A stretch of 64,000 bases of DNA, from IMG/VR virus record IMGVR_UViG_3300009514_000001, positions 158,006 to 222,005 of that record; one strand, 5' to 3'. A model generated the notes under the pieces. It did not search any database, was not told the origin of the DNA, and saw only the letters and a program-made list of their open reading frames with translations. Position numbers and translations under genes: made by a program. Source of the stretch: a virus. Of this stretch, positions 48,925 through 58,461 are shown piece by piece; the stretch's first letter is position 1, and each line of letters starts with the position of its first letter.

Positions 48925-49614
48925 TTAGAGGACTGCTCCGGTCTCGTCGTAGACGGCGACTGCGGACCCGGCGGTGCCGAGGTACTCGAAGGCCGCGTCC
49001 TTCAGCTTGGAGATGTGTCCCTCCGCCAGGGAGAGGTTGAAGAGTCCCGTCTGGTAGAGCTGGCGATGAGCGCCGGTTGTGAAGGCGCCACTGACGACGG
49101 GGTTGAACGTCGAACCGTCGGTATCGACGACAGACGCCGCCGGGAGGACGTACTCGTCCCCGTCCATGACGCGGAGGAGTTCGACGAGGTTCCCCGTCGA
49201 GTCGGAGCCTCCAGCGTCGGTCAGCTCAGTACTCGCTACAACGACAGAGAGCGCAGCATTGACCGTGGTGAGGGTCAGTGCGGTGCCCGCGTCGAGAATA
49301 GCAATCAGGCCTGCTGCGGCCGCATTGGCCTCAGCCGACGTGAGGGCATCCACACCAGCAGCGAGGCCGCCGGCCTCGATGTGGTCGATGAGGTATGCCG
49401 CGACGCCCTTGTACTCCGCCTGGGTCAGCAGGGCACCACCTCCACCCACGGAGGTGGCGACAGAGTCGTCCTGCGGACGACGAAGGTACTTGGTCTGCCC
49501 CGGAGGGCTGTACGTGAGCTGCTTCTGGCTCTCGTTCGGAATCAGGTCGAGAAGCTGGAGCTTGCCGGCAGGGATGTCAGCTCGCCTCAGCGCAACAAAT
49601 CGCTCGTTGGCCAT
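48925..49614 (-). CDS. Virion structural protein (229 aa)
   Basis: ATG 49614 follows CAGGAGTAGGAC. The protein is rich in Ala, Val, Thr and Gly, with a helical middle (SAEANAAAAGLIAILDAGTA) and strand-rich ends. Composition and neighbours point to a minor head or decoration protein. Gap to the next gene (48786-48924) shows no gene. Confidence 0.5.
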   Translation of the reverse strand: MANERFVALRRADIPAGKLQLLDLIPNESQKQLTYSPPGQTKYLRRPQDDSVATSVGGGGALLTQAEYKGVAAYLIDHIEAGGLAAGVDALTSAEANAAAAGLIAILDAGTALTLTTVNAALSVVVASTELTDAGGSDSTGNLVELLRVMDGDEYVLPAASVVDTDGSTFNPVVSGAFTTGAHRQLYQTGLFNLSLAEGHISKLKDAAFEYLGTAGSAVAVYDETGAVL

Positions 49615-49702
49615 GTCCTACTCCTGAGGTTGGGGGTGTGTTTGACTGCCGGCCCCCTTGTGGATGAGCCGTCCCCTACTATTGAGGGGCTATATAAAGC
49701 AA

Positions 49703-50419
49703 TCAACGAGACCGCAGGCCGCGGACGTCGACATCTGCGTCCACCGTTGCTGCGATGCTCATGTGGGAGAACCCGAGAGTGGCTACGGTCCAGGGGGCGC
49801 CTCCCACGAGGTGAATGGAGTCAATGGGGTCAGTCGTCGCGTCGACCGTTGCGTCCCCGAACTTGACGTACACATTGGAGAGTGTCGTCGAGATGTAGAC
49901 CTTGCCGAAGGCCTCCGTCTCAGCGTCCAGGGCAACGAGCCGTTGGACCTGAGACCCACTGGAAGGGAGAGAGACCGTGTCGGCGAAGTCGAGAAACTGG
50001 AGGAGAATGCCGTTGACCAGAATGGTCCCGCCACTGCCGCCACCGCCCCCGACGTCTCCGGGGATGTCATCGATGCTGGCCACGAAACGAATGAGATCGT
50101 GGTCGTCGCCGACGATACTCCCGCTGTCGACCCGGTACTCGGCCGAGAGAACGGTCCCCGCCGCGACGGTTGCAGCCGCCGCGTCGAAGATACGGACATA
50201 GTGTCCTCTCTCCACCTCTGCCATCGAGGCGTACTTGGTTCCCCAGGCAGCCGTCTTGAACGTGTCGTCGTCGAAGTCCAGGTAGCTGTCGGTCGTACTC
50301 GCGTCTCGAAGAGCTACCGTCGGGCTCTGGCCGGTGACTCCACCGACACCCTCCTGGTCGATGGTCAGCTCCAAAGGGACCAGAGTGTCAGTAGTCTCGG
50401 CGAGGAAGAACTCAGACAT
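49703..50419 (-). CDS. Virion structural protein with glycine hinge (238 aa)
   Basis: ATG 50419 follows CGGAGG. A beta-rich first domain (LVPLELTIDQEGVGGVTGQS) is joined by a run of glycines (residues 125-133, GGGGGSGG) to a second beta domain. This is typical of phage decoration or fibre proteins. Confidence 0.5.
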   Translation of the reverse strand: MSEFFLAETTDTLVPLELTIDQEGVGGVTGQSPTVALRDASTTDSYLDFDDDTFKTAAWGTKYASMAEVERGHYVRIFDAAAATVAAGTVLSAEYRVDSGSIVGDDHDLIRFVASIDDIPGDVGGGGGSGGTILVNGILLQFLDFADTVSLPSSGSQVQRLVALDAETEAFGKVYISTTLSNVYVKFGDATVDATTDPIDSIHLVGGAPWTVATLGFSHMSIAATVDADVDVRGLRSR

Positions 50420-50636
50420 TGTCTACCTCCGCAGGGGCTCCCCTGAACTCCTCGACGGGGATGATATCCAGGTTCGGTCGGTTGCCCCTGGAGGTTACCA
50501 GCACCGAGACGTCCAGGCGACATCCGAACCTCTTCAGGGCGCCCTGGATGGCCTCAGAACACCGACGCACTCTAATCTCCCCTTCGGAGAGGTCTCTCTC
50601 ATCTTCCCGTAGGGGGTGGAGATCGTAATCAACCAT
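50412..50636 (-). CDS. Small protein (74 aa)
   Basis: ATG 50636 overlaps the stop of the upstream gene (TGATG), and its own end overlaps the next start by 8 nt. The product (EGEIRVRRCSEAIQGALKRF, then RLDVSVLVTSRG) is a small alpha/beta protein. Unknown role. Confidence 0.55.
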   Translation of the reverse strand: MVDYDLHPLREDERDLSEGEIRVRRCSEAIQGALKRFGCRLDVSVLVTSRGNRPNLDIIPVEEFRGAPAEVDNV

Positions 50637-51847
50637 CAGAAGTTCGTTCCGAAGAAGATTGGGTCGTCATTCTGGCCGCCCGCAGCGGCAGCCCAAGGAC
50701 CATCCGTGAAGTCGTCGAACTCGCCCGCCTGGAGGGTGAAGGTCTGGGTTCCATGGCCGATGATCCTCACGGAGGCAATCAGAGTCTCGAAACGGTCGGT
50801 CGAGGTTCCCGCGGACCAGGCCGGGTCGGTAATTGAGGCCAGGTGGAGCCCAGCACCGAAGAAGGCTGCCTCGCTCTGTTGGAAACTCTGAAGATCCGTC
50901 GAGAGGTCGCCAGACACCCGGGCGAAGTGTCCGTCACCATTGCCTTGATCGAGACACCCAAGGGTGAGATCAACACCAATCTGGATAATGTCGAGCTGTC
51001 GACGGTACAGCCCGACGTTCGGCCAGGCATCCGAATCCGGCTCATTGACCGGACTCGAACAAGCGAAGACCGTCGCTCCTGGAGTCCCAATATTCCCACT
51101 ACCGACGTTCGAGGACCCCGCTGGGAGAATCTCCAGAGCGTGCTCATACTCTGCAATGTGAGCAGTCGTCGCTAAGTCAACATCATTGTGGTAGTAGGTC
51201 CTGGTGCCCTTCGGGAGCACCCAATTTCCCGCTGGTCTCTGGGGTCGGACCTTGCCATCGGAACCCACCTCGGAGGGGTCGAGACCATCCGTCCACTCCC
51301 TCCACCCACGGAGGGAGCGCTTGTCCTGCATGGCAGAGTAAAGAGCATCGGAGAGCCATTTCCCCTCTCGGGGAGCGACCCTGTTTGGGTCGAAGTCAGT
51401 CCAGCCCTTAACCAGGACTCTGGAGTTGCCCTGATAAGCTGCCTCCAGGATGGGCTTGATGGCGGCCTCAGCGTACAACACCTGAGTAAAATGAGTGTTG
51501 ATAGCACCGCCGAACTCAGGGCGGGGGTCGGACCCCAGAGGACGAATCAAGACCTCTCGGGCCCACCTGGAACCTACAGGCCAGTCTTTCGGGTCACTGT
51601 GCCAGACAATGACCCGAACCTGTCCGTTACCGAGGTCTTCGACTGAGTAGAAATCCGGACCCTCGAACACCAACCCCTGGATGTTGAGGGCGTTGACCTT
51701 GAATGAACCCAGACCTCCCCAGTCGACCGAGTCAAAAGAGACCCACTCGCTAGGGGAAGCCTGAGCTGGTTGGTAGTACGCACGCATCACGAGACCCTCT
51801 CCGCCATCCGCAATTACCTCTCCGTCGAGAGTTACGGAGGAGTCCAC
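50636..51847 (-). CDS. Virion structural protein (403 aa)
   Basis: GTG 51847 gives a 403-residue product overlapping the preceding gene. It is strand-rich with many Trp and Asp residues (PSEWVSFDSVDWGGLGSF, VRVIVWHSDPKDWPVGSRW, QNDDPIFFGTNF). The gene lies in the decoration/fibre-like block. No known enzyme motif. Confidence 0.5.
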   Translation of the reverse strand: MDSSVTLDGEVIADGGEGLVMRAYYQPAQASPSEWVSFDSVDWGGLGSFKVNALNIQGLVFEGPDFYSVEDLGNGQVRVIVWHSDPKDWPVGSRWAREVLIRPLGSDPRPEFGGAINTHFTQVLYAEAAIKPILEAAYQGNSRVLVKGWTDFDPNRVAPREGKWLSDALYSAMQDKRSLRGWREWTDGLDPSEVGSDGKVRPQRPAGNWVLPKGTRTYYHNDVDLATTAHIAEYEHALEILPAGSSNVGSGNIGTPGATVFACSSPVNEPDSDAWPNVGLYRRQLDIIQIGVDLTLGCLDQGNGDGHFARVSGDLSTDLQSFQQSEAAFFGAGLHLASITDPAWSAGTSTDRFETLIASVRIIGHGTQTFTLQAGEFDDFTDGPWAAAAGGQNDDPIFFGTNF

Positions 51848-52332
51848 CCGTTGGGGATGGTTCCGTCGTCGTTCAAACCGAAGTCCTGGCGGGCTTCGAC
51901 GAGACGTTGGTCATAGACAGAACCGCTGCCGTCATCCAGGACACGCCAATTGGCTCCCCCGGCCATCACTCCGTCCTCGAAGGCAGCTTCGATGCCCGTT
52001 GCCTGAAGGGGGGGAGAACCGTTACTGAAGTAGGTCCTCTCCGTGGTCCCCTTGTTGGGTCCTGTGAAGTCTCGGCGGGCGATGGTGAGTCCATCGGCAG
52101 TCCCCCCGACTTTGAGCTGTTCGATGACATCGAAGTTGTCCAGGAACGGACCCCCTGCATCACCTTCCAGGTCCCGGACATGGTAGACCACGACAGCCTT
52201 GAAGGCGGCTCCGGCCTTGAACATGTGCTCCAGGCCCGCGGTGTTCGCCACCGGACTGTGGTTCATTTCCCGACGAACCAACTGGTTGCCCGGAGTGAGT
52301 AGGTAGACGTAGATTTTGTTGTCGGTGGCCAC
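51832..52332 (-). CDS. Structural protein (166 aa)
   Basis: I choose GTG 52332, seven bases after AAGGAG; an ATG at 52350 sharing ATGA with the upstream stop is also possible. The sequence (NKIYVYLLTPGNQLVRREMN, VIEQLKVGGTADGLTIARRD) is beta-rich. It is linked to the decoration/fibre-like genes. Confidence 0.5.
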   Translation of the reverse strand: MATDNKIYVYLLTPGNQLVRREMNHSPVANTAGLEHMFKAGAAFKAVVVYHVRDLEGDAGGPFLDNFDVIEQLKVGGTADGLTIARRDFTGPNKGTTERTYFSNGSPPLQATGIEAAFEDGVMAGGANWRVLDDGSGSVYDQRLVEARQDFGLNDDGTIPNGWTPP

Positions 52333-52346
52333 GGCCTTTCTCCTTG

Positions 52347-53774
52347 TCATACGAAGTCGGTTGTCCCCACTCCGTAGTAATTTGTCCCGTCGAAGTAGAA
52401 CGAGACGATGTCGATACTGTCCCCCTGATTCGTGAGATTTGGTGGAGAACCACCCTTGGCCCACTTCACTGTCCCCGGCCACGTTGGTGTCCGGTTCCCA
52501 CTCACATCTTGAACGACCACAAGCATCAGATGACTTACACCGGGTGGCGCGGTGAACGAAATCACCGTGTTTCCCCCCAAAGTCACCCTTTGCTTCTGGC
52601 CAGTAGTCCAGTCAATTGTAACCGAAGTAGTCGGAGTGCCGTTGTCGATCTCCGCATTGAAGGACGCAATCCGTAGGTCCGTCAGGTCGTTGTCGGCCAT
52701 TCCCATAGAATGGGAAGCCGTGTTCGGAATATCGTTCGAACGGCCAGCCCCCAAAACGAGCACCTCGCCGAGGCTCGCATGAACGCGGGCTACCTGAGCA
52801 ATCCTCTGAATGAGAGAGGCCCCGGTCGGCCTGGTGGCCGTCATCCCACCGGTCACGGAGTCACTCACATACAGAGAGTCGTTCTGGGAAAACGAGCTGG
52901 TGTTCAAGCCGGACAAGTTACCGACAACCAGAAGTTCCCCTTGGGCAGCTTCCGTGATGTTCGTCGCGGCGATGCCAACGGCAGGCATGGTTGCGGCCGA
53001 GTTGGACTGAGCCAATTCGACCTCTACCACGCCAGAGCCCGTGTTGAACCCCGACATGTAAACGACTTGTCCAGGGGAGATGGTGCCGAGGGAGCCCTTG
53101 AGGGCTTTGATAGTCGACCCCTCAGGGATAGACACCGGAGCGTCGACCCCTACACAGACGATGCCTAGGGCGGCGTCCACGGTAAACACCACACCCATAT
53201 GGACCACGAAACTAGTCGGGAGGGTCGGCCGAACGTTCACCATGTCCCCAGAGGAGTCCGGGTCCAGCCAGAGTTCATCACCAGCACCCCAAGAGCTGGT
53301 ATTCAGACCCCCAATCTGACCCCGATGGACAAGAATCCCGTTGGAGGCATTTGCGATGTCCTCGGAGATGACTCCGATTGCCGCTGCCGTGGTAGCGGAG
53401 TCTGCTTGAGCGAGACCGACCAAGGGGAGGTTGTGTGTTCCAGAGTACCCGACGAAGTAGACCACCTTGCCCTTCGGGAGAGTAGCCCCACTTTCATTGC
53501 GAACCCGGACAAGGGTCTCCTCCCGGAGCATGGCCGACTGGAGGAGGAGGGCCTCGCTCTGTTCTTGTGTAAGAGTGATGCTGCCGTCATTCAGAAGGAC
53601 ATCCCCAGCCTGGACGTGGGCCAAGAGGTCCCTGTCGTTCTGGATTTCCAGCGGGGTGTTGAAGTCAGTCAAGGTCACCTGGCCAGAGGCAGGAATTTTG
53701 TTGCCAGAAACACTCAAGTTAGGGAGGGCGAGATCACCCGCTGTCTGGTTGACAGCTATAATTGTCACAGCCAT
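52347..53774 (-). CDS. Decoration or fibre-like protein with two internal repeats (475 aa)
   Basis: ATG 53774 follows GTGGAGGG. Two related regions (KGKVVYFVGYSGTHNLPLVG, IGVISEDIANASNGILVHRG; and PGQVVYMSGFNTGSGVVEVE, VGIAATNITEAAQGELLVVG) each end with GLNTSS, a repeat seen in phage head-fibre and decoration proteins. The C-terminus (VSHLMLVVVQDVSGNRTPTW) resembles a small beta domain of phage structural proteins. Likely on the outside of the virion. Confidence 0.65.
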   Translation of the reverse strand: MAVTIIAVNQTAGDLALPNLSVSGNKIPASGQVTLTDFNTPLEIQNDRDLLAHVQAGDVLLNDGSITLTQEQSEALLLQSAMLREETLVRVRNESGATLPKGKVVYFVGYSGTHNLPLVGLAQADSATTAAAIGVISEDIANASNGILVHRGQIGGLNTSSWGAGDELWLDPDSSGDMVNVRPTLPTSFVVHMGVVFTVDAALGIVCVGVDAPVSIPEGSTIKALKGSLGTISPGQVVYMSGFNTGSGVVEVELAQSNSAATMPAVGIAATNITEAAQGELLVVGNLSGLNTSSFSQNDSLYVSDSVTGGMTATRPTGASLIQRIAQVARVHASLGEVLVLGAGRSNDIPNTASHSMGMADNDLTDLRIASFNAEIDNGTPTTSVTIDWTTGQKQRVTLGGNTVISFTAPPGVSHLMLVVVQDVSGNRTPTWPGTVKWAKGGSPPNLTNQGDSIDIVSFYFDGTNYYGVGTTDFV

Positions 53775-53777
53775 TGA

Positions 53778-54602
53778 TCAGACCCTCCACCGAATACGGA
53801 CCCAACCCGCGGCGTTATTGACAACGCTTCCTCCGGCCTGGTTGCGAACCCCAAGAATGCCCCCAGAGGAGAAGTCTCCGTTGAGGGTGGTGTCGGTTCC
53901 GGAAATCGCCGTCGAGGCCAGAGTGGCCCTGGCAGTTCCGTCCTCTGTGACCTCAAAAGTGGCCGAGTCGGTATCTGTCCTGGTATAGGTTAAGGAAATG
54001 ATGGTCCCGTTGAACTCCGCCCGGCGACCGGTCGTGTCCGAATAACTAAACCCCTGTTGAAATAAAAAATAAGCCCCCACCCCAGTGGCGCCAATACCAG
54101 CGAAATGGAACGTAGATTCTGCGACAGACAACCACTTGGCCCTAGCAGCGTCGTAGGTCATCCTCATATCGATGGCGGTGTTGTAGTAAAGGTCGCCGTC
54201 GGCGGGAGAGGGAGACACCGGGTCGGTAGCACTGTCCGGGTAGACCTTGGTAGTGGACCAGGTAGGAGCCGCCCCAGACCCATTAGTCTGAAGAACCTGG
54301 TACTGAGTTGCCCCCGAAACGGGAACGACCTCCCAAGTTGAGACAGCCCGATACAGGAGGTCACCGTGTGCTCCTCCTCCCGTGGCCCCTACTGGGTTGG
54401 CCTGGAACTGCTGCCAGGCAGACCCATCCCAAACGTCGTACCTATAGAGGGGGGCGTCTTGGACGAAGTAAATGTCCCCCGCAGCGCCACCACTGGCAGG
54501 CCGCGCCGCCACCGTTCCCGTACCAAACAGGTTCGCGTCGACATCGAGCGTAACCATGTTCCCGTCGATGAGAACTTGGATTTGTTGGGAAATCGCCGAC
54601 AT
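53778..54602 (-). CDS. Fibre or decoration-like protein (274 aa)
   Basis: ATG 54602 starts a product with a phage-fibre-like DGDLYYNTAIDMRMTYDAAR segment (DGDxYYxT...xxYDxxRxKW, common in structural proteins) and a beta-rich C-terminus (SLTYTRTDTDSATFEVTEDG). It ends 3 nt before the next decoration/fibre-like gene. Host-binding or decoration role inferred. Confidence 0.6.
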   Translation of the reverse strand: MSAISQQIQVLIDGNMVTLDVDANLFGTGTVAARPASGGAAGDIYFVQDAPLYRYDVWDGSAWQQFQANPVGATGGGAHGDLLYRAVSTWEVVPVSGATQYQVLQTNGSGAAPTWSTTKVYPDSATDPVSPSPADGDLYYNTAIDMRMTYDAARAKWLSVAESTFHFAGIGATGVGAYFLFQQGFSYSDTTGRRAEFNGTIISLTYTRTDTDSATFEVTEDGTARATLASTAISGTDTTLNGDFSSGGILGVRNQAGGSVVNNAAGWVRIRWRV

Positions 54603-54618
54603 GCCGGACTATCGCTCC

Positions 54619-54906
54619 TCACTTTCGACGCTTCTTTCTCTTCCGAGAAACAGGCGCGGGGCTCTCGTCTTTGACCTCGTCGACCACCTCTTCGTCTTCC
54701 TCGAAGTCCTCGTCCTCGTCCTCGTCCTCGTCCTGGACGACATGGAGACCCTTCTCCGCCTTGAAGGTCTTCCACTCCTCCAGAATTCTCCGGAGGACAG
54801 GGATGCCCATCATGGCGATTTGGTGGTCTCGTCGGGTCCCCATCGCCACGAGCGCGAGCTTCTCAAGAACGTCGACGACTTCCTCGGGGGTGACTTGTTG
54901 GGTCAT
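54619..54906 (-). CDS. Small helical protein with acidic then basic tail (95 aa)
   Basis: ATG 54906 is seven bases after AGGAGA. Residues 1-55 are helical; residues 58-82 are almost only D, E and V, and the last ten are basic (RKRKKRRK). The DNA shows an imperfect GAC/GAG repeat here. Unknown role in the structural block. Confidence 0.5.
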   Translation of the reverse strand: MTQQVTPEEVVDVLEKLALVAMGTRRDHQIAMMGIPVLRRILEEWKTFKAEKGLHVVQDEDEDEDEDFEEDEEVVDEVKDESPAPVSRKRKKRRK

Positions 54907-54960
54907 GATGTATCTCCTGATCTATCTAGATTAGGCGTGCCCAGTTAGGGCACGACTACC

Positions 54961-57201
54961 TTACGGTACGGTGACCGACGGATGTTGGTTGATGAGCATC
55001 GGGTGGAAAATGACATCCGGTGTAGTGGACGCACCATTGGCACCCTGAAGCCATCCAATTTGGTAGGTGACGGTATTTGTCCCTGAAGGAGCCGTGAGTG
55101 TAGCCTGCCCTGCGGTGTTGCTTAGGAACACACGACTGCCGTTGTTGGCCGCCGCAGGAGCGGAAGTGAACCGGACCGGAATCAGAGAACCCGGGACGGT
55201 GAAGATTTGAGCGGTAGTCGCAGTACCGAAGGTTCCGCGAGACACCCCGACAACCACGCTGGCCCTCAGCGAGCCATTGTTGGCGTCAGAGAGGGTGAGG
55301 TCGCCGCCGGCGTCCAAGGAGACCAAGTCACCGGCCACGAGACTCGTGGAGGCCGAGGTGTCCAGCTCGATGCCGGCACCCTCGACGAGGTTGATGTGCT
55401 GGTCGAGGTCGAGGGCCTCGAACCCAGCCGTCGAGTCGACGACGACGTAGTTGCTCGTGCCGTCCGTGAGAGTGAACGCCGTCGCGCTCGGGTCCGGTAC
55501 CGTGTAGGTCGAGTCGCCGGCCGAGGTCAGCAGCAGGGAGCCACTGGTCACGGTGCTGACGGTCAGGTTGCCGCTCGTCGCAGTAACGTTGGAGACTCCT
55601 GTTCCGTCGATAGAGAACACGCCGCCGGCAAGGATATCGACACTGCCGTCAGCGTCGACGTCAAGATTGCCGACACCAGCACCAACATTCGAGGCCGCGA
55701 GGACCAGCGTGGCGGTGCCCGCGTCGTTTGCGGCCAGAGTCAGGTTGGCTGCTGTCCCAGTACCGTCGAGAGACAGCGGTCCTGTCGTGTCAACAGCGAC
55801 ACCCCCCGTCCCCGCATCGATGTCGATGCCACCGGCGGCGTTAGCAGCGTTGAGCTGGATGGCGGTTGCAATAGCCTCGTTGCCCGTGATGACGACCGAG
55901 TCGATTGACGTGACGTTAAGGTCGCCCGACGTGATGGTCGAGAGCGTCAGAGCCCCGCTTGTCGCCGAGACGTTGGAGGCCCCGGTACCATCGATAGAGA
56001 AGATGCCGCCGGCAAGGATATCGACACTGCCATCGGCGTCGACGTCGAGGTTGCCGACACCGGCGCCAGCGTTCGTCGAGGAGATGACCAGCGTGGAAGT
56101 GCCCGCGTCGTTTGCGGTCAGAGTCAGGTTGGCTGCTGTCCCCGTACTGTCGAGGGACAGAGGACCTGTCGTGTCAACAGCGACACCTCCGGTGCCCGCA
56201 TCGATGTCGACGCCACCGGCGGCGTTAGCAGCGTTGAGCTGGATGGCGGTTGCAATGGCCTCGTTACCCGTGACGACGACCGAGTCGATTGACGTGACGT
56301 TGAGGTCGCCCGACGTGATGGTGCTGACGGTCAGAGCGCCGGCCGTGACGGACACGTTCGAGGCCGCGGTGCCGTCGATGCTGAATCCGTTCGAGCCCGT
56401 CATCTGGACATCGAACGTGGTCACGTCGAAGTCAGCGAGGGTGTCGACGTTCAGGCCGTTGGTGGCCGTAATCTGAAACGACTCGGTGCCGGCGATGATG
56501 ACGTCGCCCTCGCCACCCGAGGTCGTGATCTGATTACCCTGGACGTAGGCCTGCTGAAGGCTGTTGCCGGAGCCCGTTCCGAGGTCAGTGAAGGAGATAC
56601 CAGTCGTGGCCCCGACACCTGTCTCCCAGACACCATCCGTTCCAGCTCGGAGGATGGAGACATTGACGCGGGTGATAGTTCCGGCAACCGTGGCGTCCGT
56701 GACGAACTGGTTCTGAGTGAAATCCTCGACCTCGGCAGTCGTTCCGACACCCCTGATGGTCAGGGTCGTGCCGGTGTGGGTGAGAACCTCGAACAGGCCG
56801 TTGTTCGAGGGGTCGTTCGCTCCAGAAATCTGGATGAACTGGCCGACCGCGAAGGTACCGGAACCCGTTGTGACGACCGTTGGGTTGCTCGTGGCCGCAA
56901 CACCTGCCGTGAAGGAACCATTGACCGTATCCGAAGTGGCGATGGGCAGATAGTTGACCACCAGACCACCCGTCTGCGCAGACACCGTCGTGTACCCATC
57001 ATTGAGGTACAGGTGGTTGTCCGCGTAGCGATTGATCTCGCTCTCGGAGGTCGTGGTCGTGCCGGAAACCGTGAGGTTCGCATCGATGACCACGTCGGAC
57101 TGAAACTCCCAGTTCGCAGTAGACTGGATGTTATCCGCACTCGACGGACTCCGAAGGAACCCGCTGTCCAGTAGCTGGAGAGTATCAAGTTGGTTTGCCA
57201 C
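54961..57201 (-). CDS. Long fibre/decoration protein with 128-residue tandem repeats (746 aa)
   Basis: GTG 57201 follows TGAGGGCG. Residues 1-80 match an anchor region of fibre-like proteins (DNHLYLNDGYTT). Two nearly identical units of 128 residues plus a partial one (FSIDGT, SNVSAT, TITSGDLNVTSIDSVV, TGNEAIATAIQLNAANAAGG) form a likely beta-helix shaft. The last 90 residues (IPVRFTSAPAAANNGSRVFL, IGWLQGANGASTTPDVIFHP) are paralogous to the end of the next protein (57211-57828). Confidence 0.7.
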   Translation of the reverse strand: MANQLDTLQLLDSGFLRSPSSADNIQSTANWEFQSDVVIDANLTVSGTTTTSESEINRYADNHLYLNDGYTTVSAQTGGLVVNYLPIATSDTVNGSFTAGVAATSNPTVVTTGSGTFAVGQFIQISGANDPSNNGLFEVLTHTGTTLTIRGVGTTAEVEDFTQNQFVTDATVAGTITRVNVSILRAGTDGVWETGVGATTGISFTDLGTGSGNSLQQAYVQGNQITTSGGEGDVIIAGTESFQITATNGLNVDTLADFDVTTFDVQMTGSNGFSIDGTAASNVSVTAGALTVSTITSGDLNVTSIDSVVVTGNEAIATAIQLNAANAAGGVDIDAGTGGVAVDTTGPLSLDSTGTAANLTLTANDAGTSTLVISSTNAGAGVGNLDVDADGSVDILAGGIFSIDGTGASNVSATSGALTLSTITSGDLNVTSIDSVVITGNEAIATAIQLNAANAAGGIDIDAGTGGVAVDTTGPLSLDGTGTAANLTLAANDAGTATLVLAASNVGAGVGNLDVDADGSVDILAGGVFSIDGTGVSNVTATSGNLTVSTVTSGSLLLTSAGDSTYTVPDPSATAFTLTDGTSNYVVVDSTAGFEALDLDQHINLVEGAGIELDTSASTSLVAGDLVSLDAGGDLTLSDANNGSLRASVVVGVSRGTFGTATTAQIFTVPGSLIPVRFTSAPAAANNGSRVFLSNTAGQATLTAPSGTNTVTYQIGWLQGANGASTTPDVIFHPMLINQHPSVTVP
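55553..56320 (-). repeat. 384-bp direct tandem repeat in the fibre gene
   Basis: The sequence around 55621 recurs at 56005 with an offset of 384 bp (128 codons), with only scattered third-base changes. A partial third copy starts near 56320. High similarity suggests recent duplication or gene conversion. Confidence 0.85.
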
Positions 57202-57210
57202 GGTTCGCCC

Positions 57211-57828
57211 TCAGGTAATGCGGGAGATGAACTGAGGCTGGAACGCCACGTCCGGTGTTGTGGTCACGCCATCAGCTCCCTGCATGACGCCCACGATAAA
57301 GACGATATTGCCCGAGGTACTCGGTGGCGTCAGCGTCGCCTCCCCAGGAGTGGCGCTGAGAAACACAGGGTCGCCGTTGGTCGCCCCCGCAGGTGCTGAC
57401 GAAAATCGGACCGGTACGAGGTCACCAGAGCTTGCAACATCGACACTTGCGGCGGACGCTGCTGCGGCGAGGGCGACGTAGACAAGCTCCCAAACGTTGG
57501 ACGAGAAAGTCGCGTCCGCCAGCACGACCTCCCCAGACGAGTCGACGGACAGTAGATCACCCAACGACAGGTTCTCCCCCGCCGTCAGCGTGATCCCCCC
57601 ACCACCGCCCGGGGCCGTGGCCCAACGGATACCCGTGGCTTGGGTCGAATCCGCCGTCAGAACCAGGCCGTTGGCACCAACGGCAAACTCTTCGTACTCG
57701 GTGCCGTCGGCGGCAAGAATAGACCCCTTGGTTGGAGACACCGCGTCGTCGACGTCATCCAGCTCTGAGAGGACCTGAGCAACGACATCAAAATCACCGG
57801 TGAAGGGGTTGAAAACGTACTTCGGCAT
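57211..57828 (-). CDS. Fibre/decoration-like protein (205 aa)
   Basis: ATG 57828 begins with an N-terminal YVFNPFTGDFDVV segment often found at the start of phage fibre or decoration proteins. The C-terminal 70 residues (LVPVRFSSAPAGATNGDPVF, IVGVMQGADGVTTTPDVAFQ) match the end of the larger protein downstream. The two may assemble together or be alternatives. Confidence 0.6.
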   Translation of the reverse strand: MPKYVFNPFTGDFDVVAQVLSELDDVDDAVSPTKGSILAADGTEYEEFAVGANGLVLTADSTQATGIRWATAPGGGGGITLTAGENLSLGDLLSVDSSGEVVLADATFSSNVWELVYVALAAAASAASVDVASSGDLVPVRFSSAPAGATNGDPVFLSATPGEATLTPPSTSGNIVFIVGVMQGADGVTTTPDVAFQPQFISRIT

Positions 57829-57845
57829 AGCGCGAGCGCCCCCCT

Positions 57846-58115
57846 TTACGTCCTGACGACTGAGTCAAGGCGGCTGCCGGTGTATGCCAGGGTGAGTGTT
57901 GCCACGAGTGTGCCCGCCAGGCCTCCCGAATAGTACTCGACTGTGGTCAGGTTGTTACCGGTGTACGTAAGGTCGACCGCATCGAAAGCCTCAGGGACAA
58001 GGGTGTTGACCCGACGTACTGGCCAGGCACCGGAATCGGCCGCAGCGGTCCCCTGAACGGCCGTGACCGAGTCCGTCCCTGAGCTGAGCACTCTGCCGAT
58101 GGTGATGCGTGCCAT
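57846..58115 (-). CDS. Small structural protein (89 aa)
   Basis: ATG 58115 follows GGAGAGGCG. Strand-rich, with a segment LTYTGNNLTTVEYYSGG and TLTLAYTGSRLDSVV, a doubled LxYTGxxL motif typical of small beta phage proteins. Role unknown. Confidence 0.55.
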   Translation of the reverse strand: MARITIGRVLSSGTDSVTAVQGTAAADSGAWPVRRVNTLVPEAFDAVDLTYTGNNLTTVEYYSGGLAGTLVATLTLAYTGSRLDSVVRT

Positions 58116-58124
58116 CGCCTCTCC

Positions 58125-58451
58125 TTACCAGGCTTCAATACGGAAACGAGCCGTCTTCGGAGGCGGCCCTGTGTCGCTCCGAACAGCAATCAAAGACTCC
58201 ACCCTGTTCTGATAGGGTCGTGTCTCCCCCGGCCTAACGATGTCATGAATGTTGACGCCATCGAAGCTCACAAACACGTCTGCCGTACCGTCGTTGGCCA
58301 CCCGAATCTCAGTGAAGGGGAAAGCAGTCTTCCTCTTCGTGCTCGTGAGGGAGTTCACGAACTCATAGGTGTTGTCCGCGAAATCGTCCGTCGTATCGTC
58401 TTCGACGAAGAAACGGATTGACTGGCGGCTTGTACCGGTTGAGGCAGGCAT
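58125..58451 (-). CDS. Small structural protein (108 aa)
   Basis: ATG 58451 follows AAGGAGC. Beta-rich (FPFTEIRVANDGTADVFVSF, DIVRPGETRPYQNRVESLIA), similar in character to phage decoration proteins. It lies in a row of close structural genes. Confidence 0.5.
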   Translation of the reverse strand: MPASTGTSRQSIRFFVEDDTTDDFADNTYEFVNSLTSTKRKTAFPFTEIRVANDGTADVFVSFDGVNIHDIVRPGETRPYQNRVESLIAVRSDTGPPPKTARFRIEAW

Positions 58452-58461
58452 CAGAAGCTCC

